Assembly (NCBI GenBank): GCA_019635535.1
Contig: JAHBZH010000001.1
Span: forward strand, 2,322,995-2,386,994
DNA length: 64,000 nucleotides
Source of the DNA: Sphingomonas sp.
GTDB lineage: Bacteria; Pseudomonadota; Alphaproteobacteria; Sphingomonadales; Sphingomonadaceae
Direction of reading: 5' to 3'
Positions 55,872 to 63,405 of this stretch are shown piece after piece. Every line of letters starts with the position of its first letter. Within the stretch, counting starts at the first letter, position 1. Under the pieces are notes generated by a model. It was not told the origin of the DNA and did not search any database. It saw nothing but the letters and a program-made list of their open reading frames with translations. A program made the position numbers and the translations under genes.

Positions 55872-56057
55872 ATGAGCGCGCTTATGAGCACGTCCGACAA
55901 GACACCCCGCGCCGGCGGCGCCCTGATCGCCGCCGCCATCCTGGTCGGCGCCGTGGTCGGCATCATCTATCGTCAAGCCAGCCTCGGCGTCGTCGCCGGC
56001 CTCGCCGCCGGCATCGCGCTGGCCCTGCTGGTCTGGCTGGTCGACAAGAGGCGCTAG
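55872..56057 (+). CDS. Small two-helix membrane protein
   Basis: The 61-residue protein (start MSALMSTSDK; MSTSDK is an alternative) has a short polar N-terminus and two membrane helices (GALIAAAILVGAVVGIIY and GVVAGLAAGIALALLVWLV) with a basic C-terminal end. No ribosome binding site is strong. I do not recognise a family. Confidence 0.6.
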   Translation: MSALMSTSDKTPRAGGALIAAAILVGAVVGIIYRQASLGVVAGLAAGIALALLVWLVDKRR

Positions 56058-56064
56058 CTTTACG

Positions 56065-56090
56065 TCGTCATTCCGGCGAAGGCCGGGTTG
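56065..56090 (+). repeat. CGTCATTCCGGCGAAGGCCGG-type intergenic repeat
   Basis: The sequence around CGTCATTCCGGCGAAGGCC contains CCGGC-GAA-GGCCGG, a small hairpin. I recognise this as a common intergenic motif in sphingomonads. It follows the small membrane protein gene by 8 bases. Confidence 0.5.
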
Positions 56091-56113
56091 GCTTTCCCAT
56101 CTTCCTCCCTTTC

Positions 56114-56160
56114 CTCCGCGTCTCTGCGCGCATGAATATGGTTCGCGCAGAGACGCGGAG
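56114..56160. repeat. Perfect 17-base-pair inverted repeat
   Basis: The left arm 56114-56130 (CTCCGCGTCTCTGCGCG) and right arm 56144-56160 are exact reverse complements around a 13-base loop. The arms contain the CTCTGCG unit found in many bacterial intergenic repeats. It lies between two convergent genes and could form a strong cruciform or RNA hairpin. Confidence 0.75.
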
Positions 56161-56201
56161 ATCGCAGAGAAGAAAATGTGCTGATGCTGCAATCGTCAGC
56201 G

Positions 56202-56852
56202 CTAGCCGATCCGCCGTCCCGTCCACACCACCCGTCCCACCACGTCCACCGCCTCGAGCGGGCAATCCGGCCAGCCCGGATAGGCCGGATTGTCGCTGCG
56301 CACCGACAGCGTGCGCGCGGCGGGATTGAGCGCGAGACGCTTCACCACCAAGGCCTCGTCGATCCGCAGCACATAGATGCCGTCGCGCAGCCGCCCGGCG
56401 CCGTCGCCGCGATCGACCAGGATGTCGTCGCCATCGTTCAGCGTCGGCGCCATCGAATCGCCGGCCACCCGGATGATCGAAAGCTGGTCCGCCCCGCCGC
56501 GCGCCACCCGGCGCAGCCAGGCGGAGTCGAAGGCGATATGGCCGCGCGCCCGCTCGTCCGCGTCGAACGCGCCCGCCCCCGCCGCCGCGCCGACATCGAG
56601 CCGCGGCACCGGCACCAGCCCGCCCGGTGGGCCCGGCTCCGCCGGCGGCGCGCCGAGCAGCGCCTCGTCCACGCCGAAATAGCGTGCCAGGTGCCGCCGA
56701 TCCGCCTCGGCCAGCCGGCGCGGCGTCCCGCGCTTGATATATTGCTGCACATAGGCCGGGTTGCGCCCGATCAGCCGGGAGAGGCCGGCATAATCCTCCC
56801 CCCGCGTCTCGATCAGCCGCGCCAGGGCGGTCCGGGCATCCTCATCGGCCAT
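56202..56852 (-). CDS. S24 family (LexA/CI-like) transcriptional repressor
   Basis: The 216-residue protein has a DNA-binding N-terminus (about 8-60, with RLIGRNPAYVQQYIKRGTPR) and a C-terminal S24 peptidase domain: IIRVAGDSMAPTLNDGDDIL with S133 and ALVVKRLAL with K171, the Ser-Lys dyad. A recognisable A-G/C-G cleavage linker is not clear, so self-cleavage is uncertain. AGGAG lies 5 bases before the ATG and is embedded in one of two operator-like palindromes, so autorepression is likely. The divergent gene 106 bases away may be a target. Confidence 0.87.
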   Translation of the reverse strand: MADEDARTALARLIETRGEDYAGLSRLIGRNPAYVQQYIKRGTPRRLAEADRRHLARYFGVDEALLGAPPAEPGPPGGLVPVPRLDVGAAAGAGAFDADERARGHIAFDSAWLRRVARGGADQLSIIRVAGDSMAPTLNDGDDILVDRGDGAGRLRDGIYVLRIDEALVVKRLALNPAARTLSVRSDNPAYPGWPDCPLEAVDVVGRVVWTGRRIG

Positions 56853-56857
56853 CTTTC

Positions 56858-56873
56858 TCCTATACGGATAGGA
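56858..56873. promoter_or_regulatory. Candidate operator O1 of the S24 repressor
   Basis: TCCTAT-ACGG-ATAGGA is a perfect 6-base inverted repeat. Its repressor-proximal half overlaps the AGGAG ribosome binding site of the S24 gene. It shares the TCCTA half-site with O2. Confidence 0.6.
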
Positions 56874-56875
56874 TT

Positions 56876-56895
56876 TTTCCTAGACAAGTAGGAAA
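56876..56895. promoter_or_regulatory. Candidate operator O2 of the S24 repressor
   Basis: TTTCCTA-GACAAG-TAGGAAA is a perfect 7-base inverted repeat. Its centre is 20 bases from the centre of O1, two helical turns, so two repressor dimers could bind the same face of the DNA. Confidence 0.6.
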
Positions 56896-56903
56896 TCACC
56901 TCC

Positions 56904-56944
56904 GAATCAGGAACAGAACAAGAACTAACGAGTCGGAATGAGTC
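56904..56944. promoter_or_regulatory. Cluster of three GANTC sites
   Basis: GAATC (56904-56908), GAGTC (56930-56934) and GAGTC (56940-56944) occur within 41 bases in the intergenic region. The last two are part of a direct repeat of GAGTCGGA exactly 10 bases apart. GANTC is the CcrM methylation site in alphaproteobacteria. Confidence 0.45.
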
Positions 56945-56957
56945 GGAGGGCGACCGG

Positions 56958-57146
56958 ATGAACCTGCTGAGGCGGATCGAGATTCACATGCGGCGCAGCG
57001 CGATCACGGCGACGCGGATGGGACGCGAGGCGATGGGCGATCCGCGCTTCGTGCTGGACCTGCGCAACGGCCGCGAGCTGCGCCCCGCCACCCGCGCCCG
57101 TTTCCTCGCCTGGCTGGAGCGGCGCGAGCGGGAGCTCGGCCAATGA
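56958..57146 (+). CDS. Small basic protein divergent from the S24 repressor
   Basis: The 62-residue protein has the sequence RSAITATRMGREAMGDPRFV followed by LDLRNGRELRPAT, which reads like a compact HTH-type DNA-binding domain common in sphingomonads next to S24 regulators. GGAGG lies 9 bases before the start. It overlaps the following gene (ATGA). A role in regulation with the divergent repressor is inferred. Confidence 0.6.
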   Translation: MNLLRRIEIHMRRSAITATRMGREAMGDPRFVLDLRNGRELRPATRARFLAWLERRERELGQ

Positions 57147-57463
57147 GCCTGTCCGCCCGGATCGTGTCGCGCGCGATATGGACGATGTTCGAAGAATTTC
57201 CGGGCATGGTGGGGGTCGAGCATGTCTCCCGCCGCGCCTGGGCCAGCGCCACCTTCGTCGGAGAGCGTCACCGGCTGCGCCTCTCCTTCGCCGGCCCGGC
57301 CGCAGAAGCGGCGGCGGACCGCTTCATCGCCGATCTGGACGATCACGAATTCGATCTGGGCGATCATTTCGTCGCCGACATCGCGATCGTCGTCGATCGT
57401 CGCGACGGCGAAGCGGTCGAGCTGCTGGCGGAGATACTCGTGATGGACGAAAACCGGCGGTGA
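57143..57463 (+). CDS. Hypothetical protein (106 aa)
   Basis: The protein starts at the ATG overlapping the upstream stop. It has an alpha/beta pattern with ATFVGERHRLRLSFAGPAAE and a negatively charged ending (DLDDHEFDLGDHFVADIAIV). There are no membrane segments. No family is recognised; the small gene upstream is its likely operon partner. Confidence 0.7.
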   Translation: MSLSARIVSRAIWTMFEEFPGMVGVEHVSRRAWASATFVGERHRLRLSFAGPAAEAAADRFIADLDDHEFDLGDHFVADIAIVVDRRDGEAVELLAEILVMDENRR

Positions 57464-57474
57464 GGAGGAACCTG

Positions 57475-57507
57475 CCCCCGACGTGGCGTCAGGTTCGTCA
57501 ACTTCCG
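57475..57507 (+). repeat. Dispersed intergenic element, copy B
   Basis: CCCCCGACGTGGCGTCAGGT then TCGTCAACTTCCG matches the reverse strand of copy A at 12914-12946 with three differences. It lies between convergent genes. Positions 57469-57495 also form an AACCTG/CAGGTT inverted pair. Confidence 0.7.
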
Positions 57508-57523
57508 ACGACCGGACGGCGTC

Positions 57524-58177
57524 TCAGGCCTGGCGCGCGGCCAGGCGCTGGAGGCTCTCGATCGCGCTCTGCAGCCGGTCGTTGGCGGGCATCGCCGCGG
57601 GAGACGGCGGCGCGGCGCGGGGCGCCGGAGCGGGCGCACGCCGCGTCAGCCCCTGTTCGAGCCGCGCCATCAGGTTCGGCAGGCTGTCCGTGGCTTCGGG
57701 AAGAACGAATTCAGGGGGCGCCGGCTGCGGCTCGGGCGCGATTTCGGCCTCCGGGGTCAGCCAGTCCGGCACCGCCTTGGCCTCGAACGACCCGAAATCC
57801 CGTGCCGCCGAGATCGGTTTCACCGCCGGGGCGTCGGGATGGAGGTCGCGCCGACGCAGGCGCGGGCTTTCCGGTTCGGCCACCGGCGCGAAATGCGGCC
57901 GGCGCGGCGCGGCGAAGCGGTCGAGCCAGCCGAGCAGCGCTAGGACGAGGCCGAAGACGATCGCCGATCCGCCCAGCGCCATGACGATCCGCGCGGTCGC
58001 GCCGAGCGGCGGGGCTGCGGCGGGGAGGATGGCGGGCAGGCCGGTCAGCGCGACCGCCGCGCCCAGCAGGTCGGCCGGCGCGGCGAAGGCGACGAAGGCG
58101 ACCGAGAGGGCGGCGAGCGCCGCGACCGGCAGGTCGATCGCGCTGCGGCCGGAGCTGCGGAAGAGAGAGGAGATCAT
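57524..58177 (-). CDS. Membrane protein of unknown function downstream of an exosortase-associated glycosyltransferase
   Basis: The 217-residue protein has two to three hydrophobic segments in its first 90 residues, then a proline/alanine-rich cytoplasmic or periplasmic region of about 125 residues without clear domains. It overlaps the glycosyltransferase gene by 4 bases (ATGA), so they are co-translated. It may help in envelope polysaccharide export or be a scaffold; family unknown. Confidence 0.7.
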   Translation of the reverse strand: MISSLFRSSGRSAIDLPVAALAALSVAFVAFAAPADLLGAAVALTGLPAILPAAAPPLGATARIVMALGGSAIVFGLVLALLGWLDRFAAPRRPHFAPVAEPESPRLRRRDLHPDAPAVKPISAARDFGSFEAKAVPDWLTPEAEIAPEPQPAPPEFVLPEATDSLPNLMARLEQGLTRRAPAPAPRAAPPSPAAMPANDRLQSAIESLQRLAARQA

Positions 58178-59376
58178 GCGGCCTTGCCCGTCAGTCGTTG
58201 GTAAACCGGTGCGTAGCGCGAAATGTTTGACGCCCAGTTACGTTCGCGCTCGACGAACGCCCGGGCGGCGTCCCGCCGCGCGGGCCACGCGCCCCGCTGC
58301 TCGAACAGCCCCGCCAGCGCCCCGGCGGTCGCCGCCGGATCGCCCGGCGGAAAGAGCGTGCCCGTCACCCCATCCGCGATCAATTCGCGATGCCCGCCGA
58401 CATCGGAGGCCGCGACCAGCTTCATCTGCGCCATCGCCTCCAGCGGCTTCAGCGGCGTCACCAGCTCGGTCAGCCGCATCGCCTTGCGCGGATAGGCCAG
58501 CACGTCGACCAGCGCGTAATAACGCTCGACCTCCCGATGCGGCACGCGCCCGGCGAAATGAATGCGTCCCGCCGCCGGCGAGGCGGCCGCCTGCGCCTTC
58601 AGCGCATCTTCCATCGGCCCGCCGCCGACGAGCAGCAGATGCGCATCCGGCCGCCTTTCGATCAGCGCCGGCATCGCCCCGATCAAATCGTCCAGTCCCT
58701 CATAATCGTAGAAGGACCCGATGAAGCCGATCACCTCCGCCCCGTCGAGCCCAAGCCGCCGCGCCAAGGCCGCGTCCGGCGGCGGCGGATCGCCGAACAG
58801 GCCGAGATCGACGCCGTTGGGCGACACGACGATCCTGTCCGCCGCGATGCCGCGCGCGATCAGGTCGCCGCGCAACCCCTCGCAGATCACCGCCACCGCA
58901 TCGGCGCGGCGCGCGGCATGAGTCTCAAGCATCCGCGTCAGCCGATAGCGGAACGATCCCTCGCGCCCCGTCCCGTTGCCGACCGCCGCATCCTCCCAGA
59001 AGGCACGGATCTCGTACACGAGCGGGATCGCCTGCCGCCGCGCGACGGGCAGCGCCGCCAAGGCGGTCAGCACCGGCGAATGGGCATGGAGCACGTCCGG
59101 CCGCCATTCGGCCACCAGCACGTCGAGCTGGTCGCGCAGCGCCGCGATCTCCCGCCATTCGCCGAGCGGCGAGGGCGCGGGCGGCGGCGGCTGGGTACGA
59201 TGGAAGACGAGCCCCTCGATCTCCTCCGGGTCCGGCCCCGCCACCTTGTGCCGGGCCGAGCTCAGCCCCCGCACCTCCCAGCCCATCGCCTGCTGCGCCT
59301 TCAGGATCGCGCGGGTCCGGAAGGTGTAGCCGCTGTGCAGCGGCAGGCTGTGATCGAGGACGTGGAGGATGCGCAT
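58174..59376 (-). CDS. Exosortase-A-associated glycosyltransferase (GT4 type)
   Basis: The 400-residue protein starts MRILHVLDHSLPLHSGYTFR, which I recognise as the opening of the PEP-CTERM/exosortase-A-associated glycosyltransferase family (TIGR04063-like). GT4 landmarks are HAHSPVLTALAAL, IVVSPNGVDL, GFIGSFYDYEGLDDLI, and a late KPLEAMAQMKLVAASDVGG (EX7E region). It would build an exopolysaccharide tied to the exosortase system, whose other genes are not in the window. The next gene downstream in its direction is a coupled membrane protein. Confidence 0.85.
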   Translation of the reverse strand: MRILHVLDHSLPLHSGYTFRTRAILKAQQAMGWEVRGLSSARHKVAGPDPEEIEGLVFHRTQPPPPAPSPLGEWREIAALRDQLDVLVAEWRPDVLHAHSPVLTALAALPVARRQAIPLVYEIRAFWEDAAVGNGTGREGSFRYRLTRMLETHAARRADAVAVICEGLRGDLIARGIAADRIVVSPNGVDLGLFGDPPPPDAALARRLGLDGAEVIGFIGSFYDYEGLDDLIGAMPALIERRPDAHLLLVGGGPMEDALKAQAAASPAAGRIHFAGRVPHREVERYYALVDVLAYPRKAMRLTELVTPLKPLEAMAQMKLVAASDVGGHRELIADGVTGTLFPPGDPAATAGALAGLFEQRGAWPARRDAARAFVERERNWASNISRYAPVYQRLTGKAA

Positions 59377-59474
59377 GATCGCCTCCCCCTTGCCATGTCA
59401 GGCTTAACGCCGCGTTATGTACGTGGGGCAGTTTTCCGCCGCTTTGCGGCGCGCGTTTTCACAAGTTTTCACGT

Positions 59475-60545
59475 TCACCGGCCGTTCTCCCATTTGAGAA
59501 TGGCCCCTTCACCCAGCTTTTTTTGGTCACGATCCCGCGCATAATGCTCGACCATCTGCAGCGATTGGCCGGTGATCGCTGCCGTTTCAGCGGCCGAGCA
59601 TTCATTCTCTAGCATCGCGTTGACGGCGTTCTTGCGTAGCCCGTGCGGCACAACCTTTGCCCCATGCTCGGCCGCGAAGCCCTGCAGCAACATGCGAACG
59701 CTGCCCACGGCATAGGCGCGGCCGTTCGGTTGCGAAAGTACGGTGAAGCCCCGCCGCGGCAACGCGTCCAGGATAGCCGCGAGCTCGCGGTGCACCCGGA
59801 TTTTCAGTTCGATGCCGGTCTTTTGCTGGCGCAGCTCGATCACACCTTCGCGGATATCCGTCCAACGCAGCCGACACACGTCGCCGATTCGCTGCGCGGT
59901 GAAATAGAGCAACGCAGCCGAGACCCGCACGCGCTCATCATCGGCCGCCAGCGCCGCCGCCAGAATGTACTGCGGCCAAGGCGCATGGGGATCCTGCGCG
60001 AACTGGTCGATATGCTCGACCGGGTTGCAGTCCTTAGGCACATGACCGCGCTTCCGCGCCCAGGCATAAAGCGCGCCGATCGCGCGCAGCATCATGTTCG
60101 CCGCGCCGGTCCCGCCCCGCTTCACCATGCGGCCGTTCACCTTTTCGGTGCGCGTGATCGCCATCTTGTCGAACAGCAATGCCACGTCGCCCGGCCTCAC
60201 GTCGGCGGCTGGAGCCGTGGCGAGCTGATCCGCGAAATGGTTTAGATACAGCTGGTAAAGCGATTTCGTCGCGGGCGCCTTTTTCTCAAAGGCGGGGCTG
60301 CCCAGGTAGAGCGCGATCATCGCCGGAACGAGTAGCATCGGCTCGGGCCTGGAACGGCGCGTTCGCGCCGCCATGCAGCCCGCAAGGGCGCTGGCGAAGC
60401 CGGGATCGGAAATGTCGGGAAGCCGGCGCAGGATCGGCCGGCCGAGCGCGTTCACCGTGCCGGTGATGAAATAGAAATAGACGCGCCCCTTCGATTTCTT
60501 GCGTACGACCCATCGGGGCAGGCTACGAGGCGTCGGCTTGCGCAT
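59475..60545 (-). CDS. Tyrosine-type site-specific integrase
   Basis: Starting at MRKPTPRSLP (356 residues). A core-binding domain (about 85-175) precedes the catalytic domain with R219 (TAQRIGDVCRL), K242 (QQKTGIEL), H301 and R304 (PHGLRKN), and Y335 (MVEHYARD). The usual GHS histidine is replaced by GQS at 326-328. The enzyme would insert and excise the element that occupies the right end of the window. The small HTH gene overlaps its start, typical of an excisionase. No tRNA abuts this end. Confidence 0.92.
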   Translation of the reverse strand: MRKPTPRSLPRWVVRKKSKGRVYFYFITGTVNALGRPILRRLPDISDPGFASALAGCMAARTRRSRPEPMLLVPAMIALYLGSPAFEKKAPATKSLYQLYLNHFADQLATAPAADVRPGDVALLFDKMAITRTEKVNGRMVKRGGTGAANMMLRAIGALYAWARKRGHVPKDCNPVEHIDQFAQDPHAPWPQYILAAALAADDERVRVSAALLYFTAQRIGDVCRLRWTDIREGVIELRQQKTGIELKIRVHRELAAILDALPRRGFTVLSQPNGRAYAVGSVRMLLQGFAAEHGAKVVPHGLRKNAVNAMLENECSAAETAAITGQSLQMVEHYARDRDQKKLGEGAILKWENGR

Positions 60546-60777
60546 ACAGCTTCGCTCCCGATCGCCAATCCGGCACATGATCGCCGGTGAGACGGCTAAG
60601 CATTTCGTCGATCTCGATACGAGACCAGCGCTCGGCATCGCCAATGGTGACGGGACCGGGCAAGGCCCCGTCGATGATCGCGCGCTCGAAATCGGCGATC
60701 GTCATGTCGCAATAAGCCGCCGCTGTCGCGCGACGCATGAGGCGCGGCCAGTCCGGAAGGTTGGCGGCCCGCGCCAT
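60523..60777 (-). CDS. Excisionase/AlpA-like HTH protein
   Basis: The 84-residue protein has a MerR/AlpA-type helix-turn-helix (MRRATAAAYCDMTIADFERA) and its 3' end overlaps the integrase start by 23 bases. The arrangement fits a recombination directionality factor. Its start is one base from the previous gene's stop. Confidence 0.72.
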   Translation of the reverse strand: MARAANLPDWPRLMRRATAAAYCDMTIADFERAIIDGALPGPVTIGDAERWSRIEIDEMLSRLTGDHVPDWRSGAKLYAQADAS

Positions 60778-61341
60778 CTAGACGGTTTCCACAATCTGGC
60801 GGTCGCCGGACCATCCGGCCCCCTCATCCTCTCGCTCCTGGAATTTGAGCGCGAGCTGGTCGACCACGCCCCCGCCGATATGGCCGATCCGGCCCGCGAA
60901 GGTCGAGCCGCACGATTCCGGATCGAAGTGTTCCAATCCCCAGGTCGCCGGTTCGAAAAAGCGCTGCACGTGATCGGCTTCGCCGGGATGACGCCAGGTG
61001 ATTTCGGCCCCGAAGGGCCAAACCTGAACGCGCCTGATCATCGCCGCCATGATCGGATCGCCGATGGCGTGTGAGAGCGCGAAAAACACGTCCATCCCCT
61101 TTTCATCGACCATCTTCTTGACGGTGATCGCCGTCGATACGGCATCCTGCACCCGCTCGGCGCCGGCGACCGCCAGAGCGAACAGGGCCGCATGTGCCTC
61201 GTTCGCATCCGGCGCATGCGGGCCGCGCCCGCCCTTGGGCAACAGCCCGGCACCGCGAAGCTCGGTGGCGATGCCCTCGATCCGGCGCGCACTGGCGAAA
61301 TTGTTGTTGGCGAACAACGCTTGAATGGCGGCGACTTTCAT
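60778..61341 (-). CDS. Phage-associated protein of unknown function
   Basis: The 187-residue protein has an N-terminal helical part with ASARRIEGIATELRGAGLLP resembling a winged-helix or HTH unit, then DEKGMDVFFALSHAIG. The rest is a mixed alpha/beta region. It is in the same strand and spacing as the integrase module. It may be a regulator of lysogeny or an accessory factor; I recognise no firm family. Confidence 0.68.
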   Translation of the reverse strand: MKVAAIQALFANNNFASARRIEGIATELRGAGLLPKGGRGPHAPDANEAHAALFALAVAGAERVQDAVSTAITVKKMVDEKGMDVFFALSHAIGDPIMAAMIRRVQVWPFGAEITWRHPGEADHVQRFFEPATWGLEHFDPESCGSTFAGRIGHIGGGVVDQLALKFQEREDEGAGWSGDRQIVETV

Positions 61342-61428
61342 CGTCCTGCGACTCCTTCCGCGATTTCCGGGAAAGTAACACGCAACAAATCCCTGTCAAT
61401 CACGAAATTTGCGGAAGGAGCCGCCGCC

Positions 61429-61620
61429 CTATCCCTCCCCGCCGATCGCGCGCCAATCGTCCAGTGCCGCCCGCGTGGCGACGATCGCGCCATCCTTCCA
61501 GAATAGGGGAAGCTTCCGCTGGCGGTCCAGGTGCGCCACTTGCCGCGTCGTCATGCCGAGATAGTCGGCGATCCCCCGGTGCCCGCGAACAAGCACCGGG
61601 GCGCCTCGCGGCGATGTCAT
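61429..61620 (-). CDS. Small phage HTH protein
   Basis: The 63-residue protein has IADYLGMTTRQVAHLDRQRK, an HTH of the type seen in phage DNA-binding proteins, and a WKDGAIVATRAALDDW wing. Its ATG overlaps the preceding gene's stop (ATGA). It probably binds DNA in the element's control region or acts in replication. Confidence 0.7.
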   Translation of the reverse strand: MTSPRGAPVLVRGHRGIADYLGMTTRQVAHLDRQRKLPLFWKDGAIVATRAALDDWRAIGGEG

Positions 61621-62222
61621 GATCCTCTGCGCGGCGTGGCGAGCGCGCGCGCATGGCGCTGGCATCCGATGTCGTCGATTTCCTCCATGCCCTCACCGAT
61701 CAGGCGCATGATGTGCCTGGCCGTAGTGCCCGCGCCTTTCAGCTTTTCGGTCATGTGCTTGCTGGCCTTGCAGTCAACGCGCTCGACCAGATCCTCGCAC
61801 AGCGTCTCGATCATCGTCGCGAGCTGCGCCGCTTCCTCGATCTTGCATAGCGCGACATATTCGCGCTCATCATCCTCACGCTCAAGAAAGGAAATGCCGG
61901 CCTTCCACCCGCGCGACCTGATCGCGCCTAACTCCAGCGCGTCGCGCACCTGCCGGACCATCTCGAATTGCTCCTTGCCCAGGGATTCGTAACTCATCGT
62001 CGCGTCAAGCTTCGCGATCAGCCCGGCCGTGCTATTCGCCTGGGCGGCGACCATGTTGGCGATGGCGGCATCGGCCACCTTGTTCCAGGCGTTCTCCGCC
62101 GCATCGCCCAGATCATCTCCCGGACACCCTTCCCATGTCCGCTTCCACAGTTCGTACGCCTCCACTGCGGGATCGTCGGCGGGCACTTCAACGGGCATCT
62201 CGATGGCGGTCATCATGTTCAT
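61617..62222 (-). CDS. Phage-associated helical protein of unknown function
   Basis: Starting at MNMMTAIEMP (GGAG 8 bases before) the protein is 201 residues; an in-frame ATG at 62366 would give 249. It is largely helical and acidic (EREDDEREYVALCKIEEAAQ) and has four cysteines. It precedes the HTH gene with an ATGA overlap. It may be a recombination or replication accessory protein. Confidence 0.65.
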   Translation of the reverse strand: MNMMTAIEMPVEVPADDPAVEAYELWKRTWEGCPGDDLGDAAENAWNKVADAAIANMVAAQANSTAGLIAKLDATMSYESLGKEQFEMVRQVRDALELGAIRSRGWKAGISFLEREDDEREYVALCKIEEAAQLATMIETLCEDLVERVDCKASKHMTEKLKGAGTTARHIMRLIGEGMEEIDDIGCQRHARALATPRRGS

Positions 62223-62652
62223 GTCTGTGTCTCCCTGATCGGTATGGTCGCCGGCGGCATTGCCGGCCGGGGCACTATGCCCGGCGCGCCGGCATCGCGG
62301 CAGGTCCGTCCCGGACGGGGCGCCTGCGCGGGCCGTTTCGGCCCGCCCTGATTTTTCCACGCTCATGGTCGTTGCCTCGCTGCTTTGGCCTGTCACAGCC
62401 GTTCCCCGGTAGCGGACCGGGTGCCGGGAGGGTGACAGCCGGCCAGCGAGACCGGTGGGACGTTTTCCCCCCGAAGGGGTATTGTATGTGCGCCCCGCTC
62501 CCGACATAATGCGTCGGTCAGCGGCGGACGCCAGTCCACGCTGTTCTTTCGGCGGCGATTCCGTTGGCGCGGTTTCACCGCCTATCGCTGGTCCGGGCTG
62601 TCACACCCACGGGCCACTTTGCCTCAAAGCCGATTCCAACGCAAGATTCCCC
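62223..62652. other. 430-base non-coding region inside the prophage end
   Basis: No convincing gene is seen on either strand. The region contains a nested inverted-repeat structure at 62390-62438, a UUCG-type hairpin at 62468-62479 and a CCCC/GGGG hairpin at 62649-62660. The most likely content is a promoter and 5' leader for the 61617 gene. Confidence 0.6.
62390..62438 (-). other. Nested inverted-repeat element upstream of the phage gene at 61617
   Basis: Outer arms CTGTCAC (62390-62396) and GTGACAG (62432-62438) are exact complements. Inside them CCCGGT (62405-62410) and ACCGGG (62416-62421) form a second 6-pair stem with a 5-base loop. On the minus-strand transcript this would be a structured leader ending 23 bases before the ATG at 62366. 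Confidence 0.5.
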
Positions 62653-62835
62653 TCAAGGGGACCGGTCCTGTGCGCCGAACCGCCGCGCCAGCGCCAGCAT
62701 CGCCGCCGAGCTGCGCGCCGCCCGCATGATCGCGGCGGCGATCGTCGCTTCCGGCACGCGTGCCATGCGCCAGCGATCGGCGACCGCCTCGATCTCGCGA
62801 TAGATTTGCGTCTCCCTGTCGGGGATGCGAGACAC
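62653..62835 (-). CDS. Small phage protein (60 aa)
   Basis: A GTG start (MSRIPDRETQ) gives a 60-residue protein with two helices (IYREIEAVADRWRM, EATIAAAIMRAARSSAAML). Codon use and continuity with the gene ending at 62847 support it. The ribosome binding site is weak. It might be a tail-assembly or small structural protein. Confidence 0.5.
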   Translation of the reverse strand: MSRIPDRETQIYREIEAVADRWRMARVPEATIAAAIMRAARSSAAMLALARRFGAQDRSP

Positions 62836-62846
62836 GTCCCGCCGCG

Positions 62847-63395
62847 CTACAGCTTCCGCTCGGTGCGCGCCATGACCCGCGCCCAGAATGTGCCGATCCG
62901 CCCGCCGAGCTCGCGTTGGGCTTGTACGGCGCGGGCCGAACGAACGAAGGGCCGGGCCGCCATGGCCTTGATGTTCATGCGATAGACGCCCTTGATCCCG
63001 CGGGCCAGCGCCCGCGCCCGCTTGCCGATGCCGCCGCGTGGCACCGCCGCATAGGCGCGCGAGGCGGATTGCCGCACGGCGATCACATTCTGCGCCTTGC
63101 GGCCTTTTTCGACGAACCTGGAATAATAAAGCTTCCGTTCGTTGATGATGCCGACGCGCAGCGCGATCCGGCGCGTGAAGAACTGCTTCTTGAGGCCCGC
63201 CGCCAGCGCCCCGCTGCGCCGCGTCACGTCGGCGCGCTGCATCGCCAGGATCGCGTCGCCGGTGCGATCGACATCCTCGATCGCCTGGGCACGGATCGAC
63301 TCGGGCAGGAACCGCAACAGGCTGGTCAGCCTCCCCGCGCCCCGGATGTTCTTGAAGCCGCCGCTGAATTGCGACCATGCGCGCGAAATCGCCAT
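62847..63395 (-). CDS. HK97 gp10-like phage protein
   Basis: The 182-residue protein (start MAISRAWSQF) has VTRRSGALAAGLKKQFF, KLYYSRFVEKGRKAQNVI and MAARPFVRSARA, which match the HK97 gp10 tail-completion family pattern (trimmed arms, FVE-G-RKA, and a PF-RSA end). Such proteins join head and tail. It lies 10 bases beyond the tape-measure-like gene's stop. Confidence 0.65.
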   Translation of the reverse strand: MAISRAWSQFSGGFKNIRGAGRLTSLLRFLPESIRAQAIEDVDRTGDAILAMQRADVTRRSGALAAGLKKQFFTRRIALRVGIINERKLYYSRFVEKGRKAQNVIAVRQSASRAYAAVPRGGIGKRARALARGIKGVYRMNIKAMAARPFVRSARAVQAQRELGGRIGTFWARVMARTERKL

Positions 63396-63405
63396 GCCTA
63401 TGCCC

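Noticed and set aside
59438..59460. CGCCGCTTTGCGGCG hairpin near the integrase end as a terminator
   Set aside because: The stem is good, but on neither strand is it followed directly by a T-run, so a terminator call is not supported.
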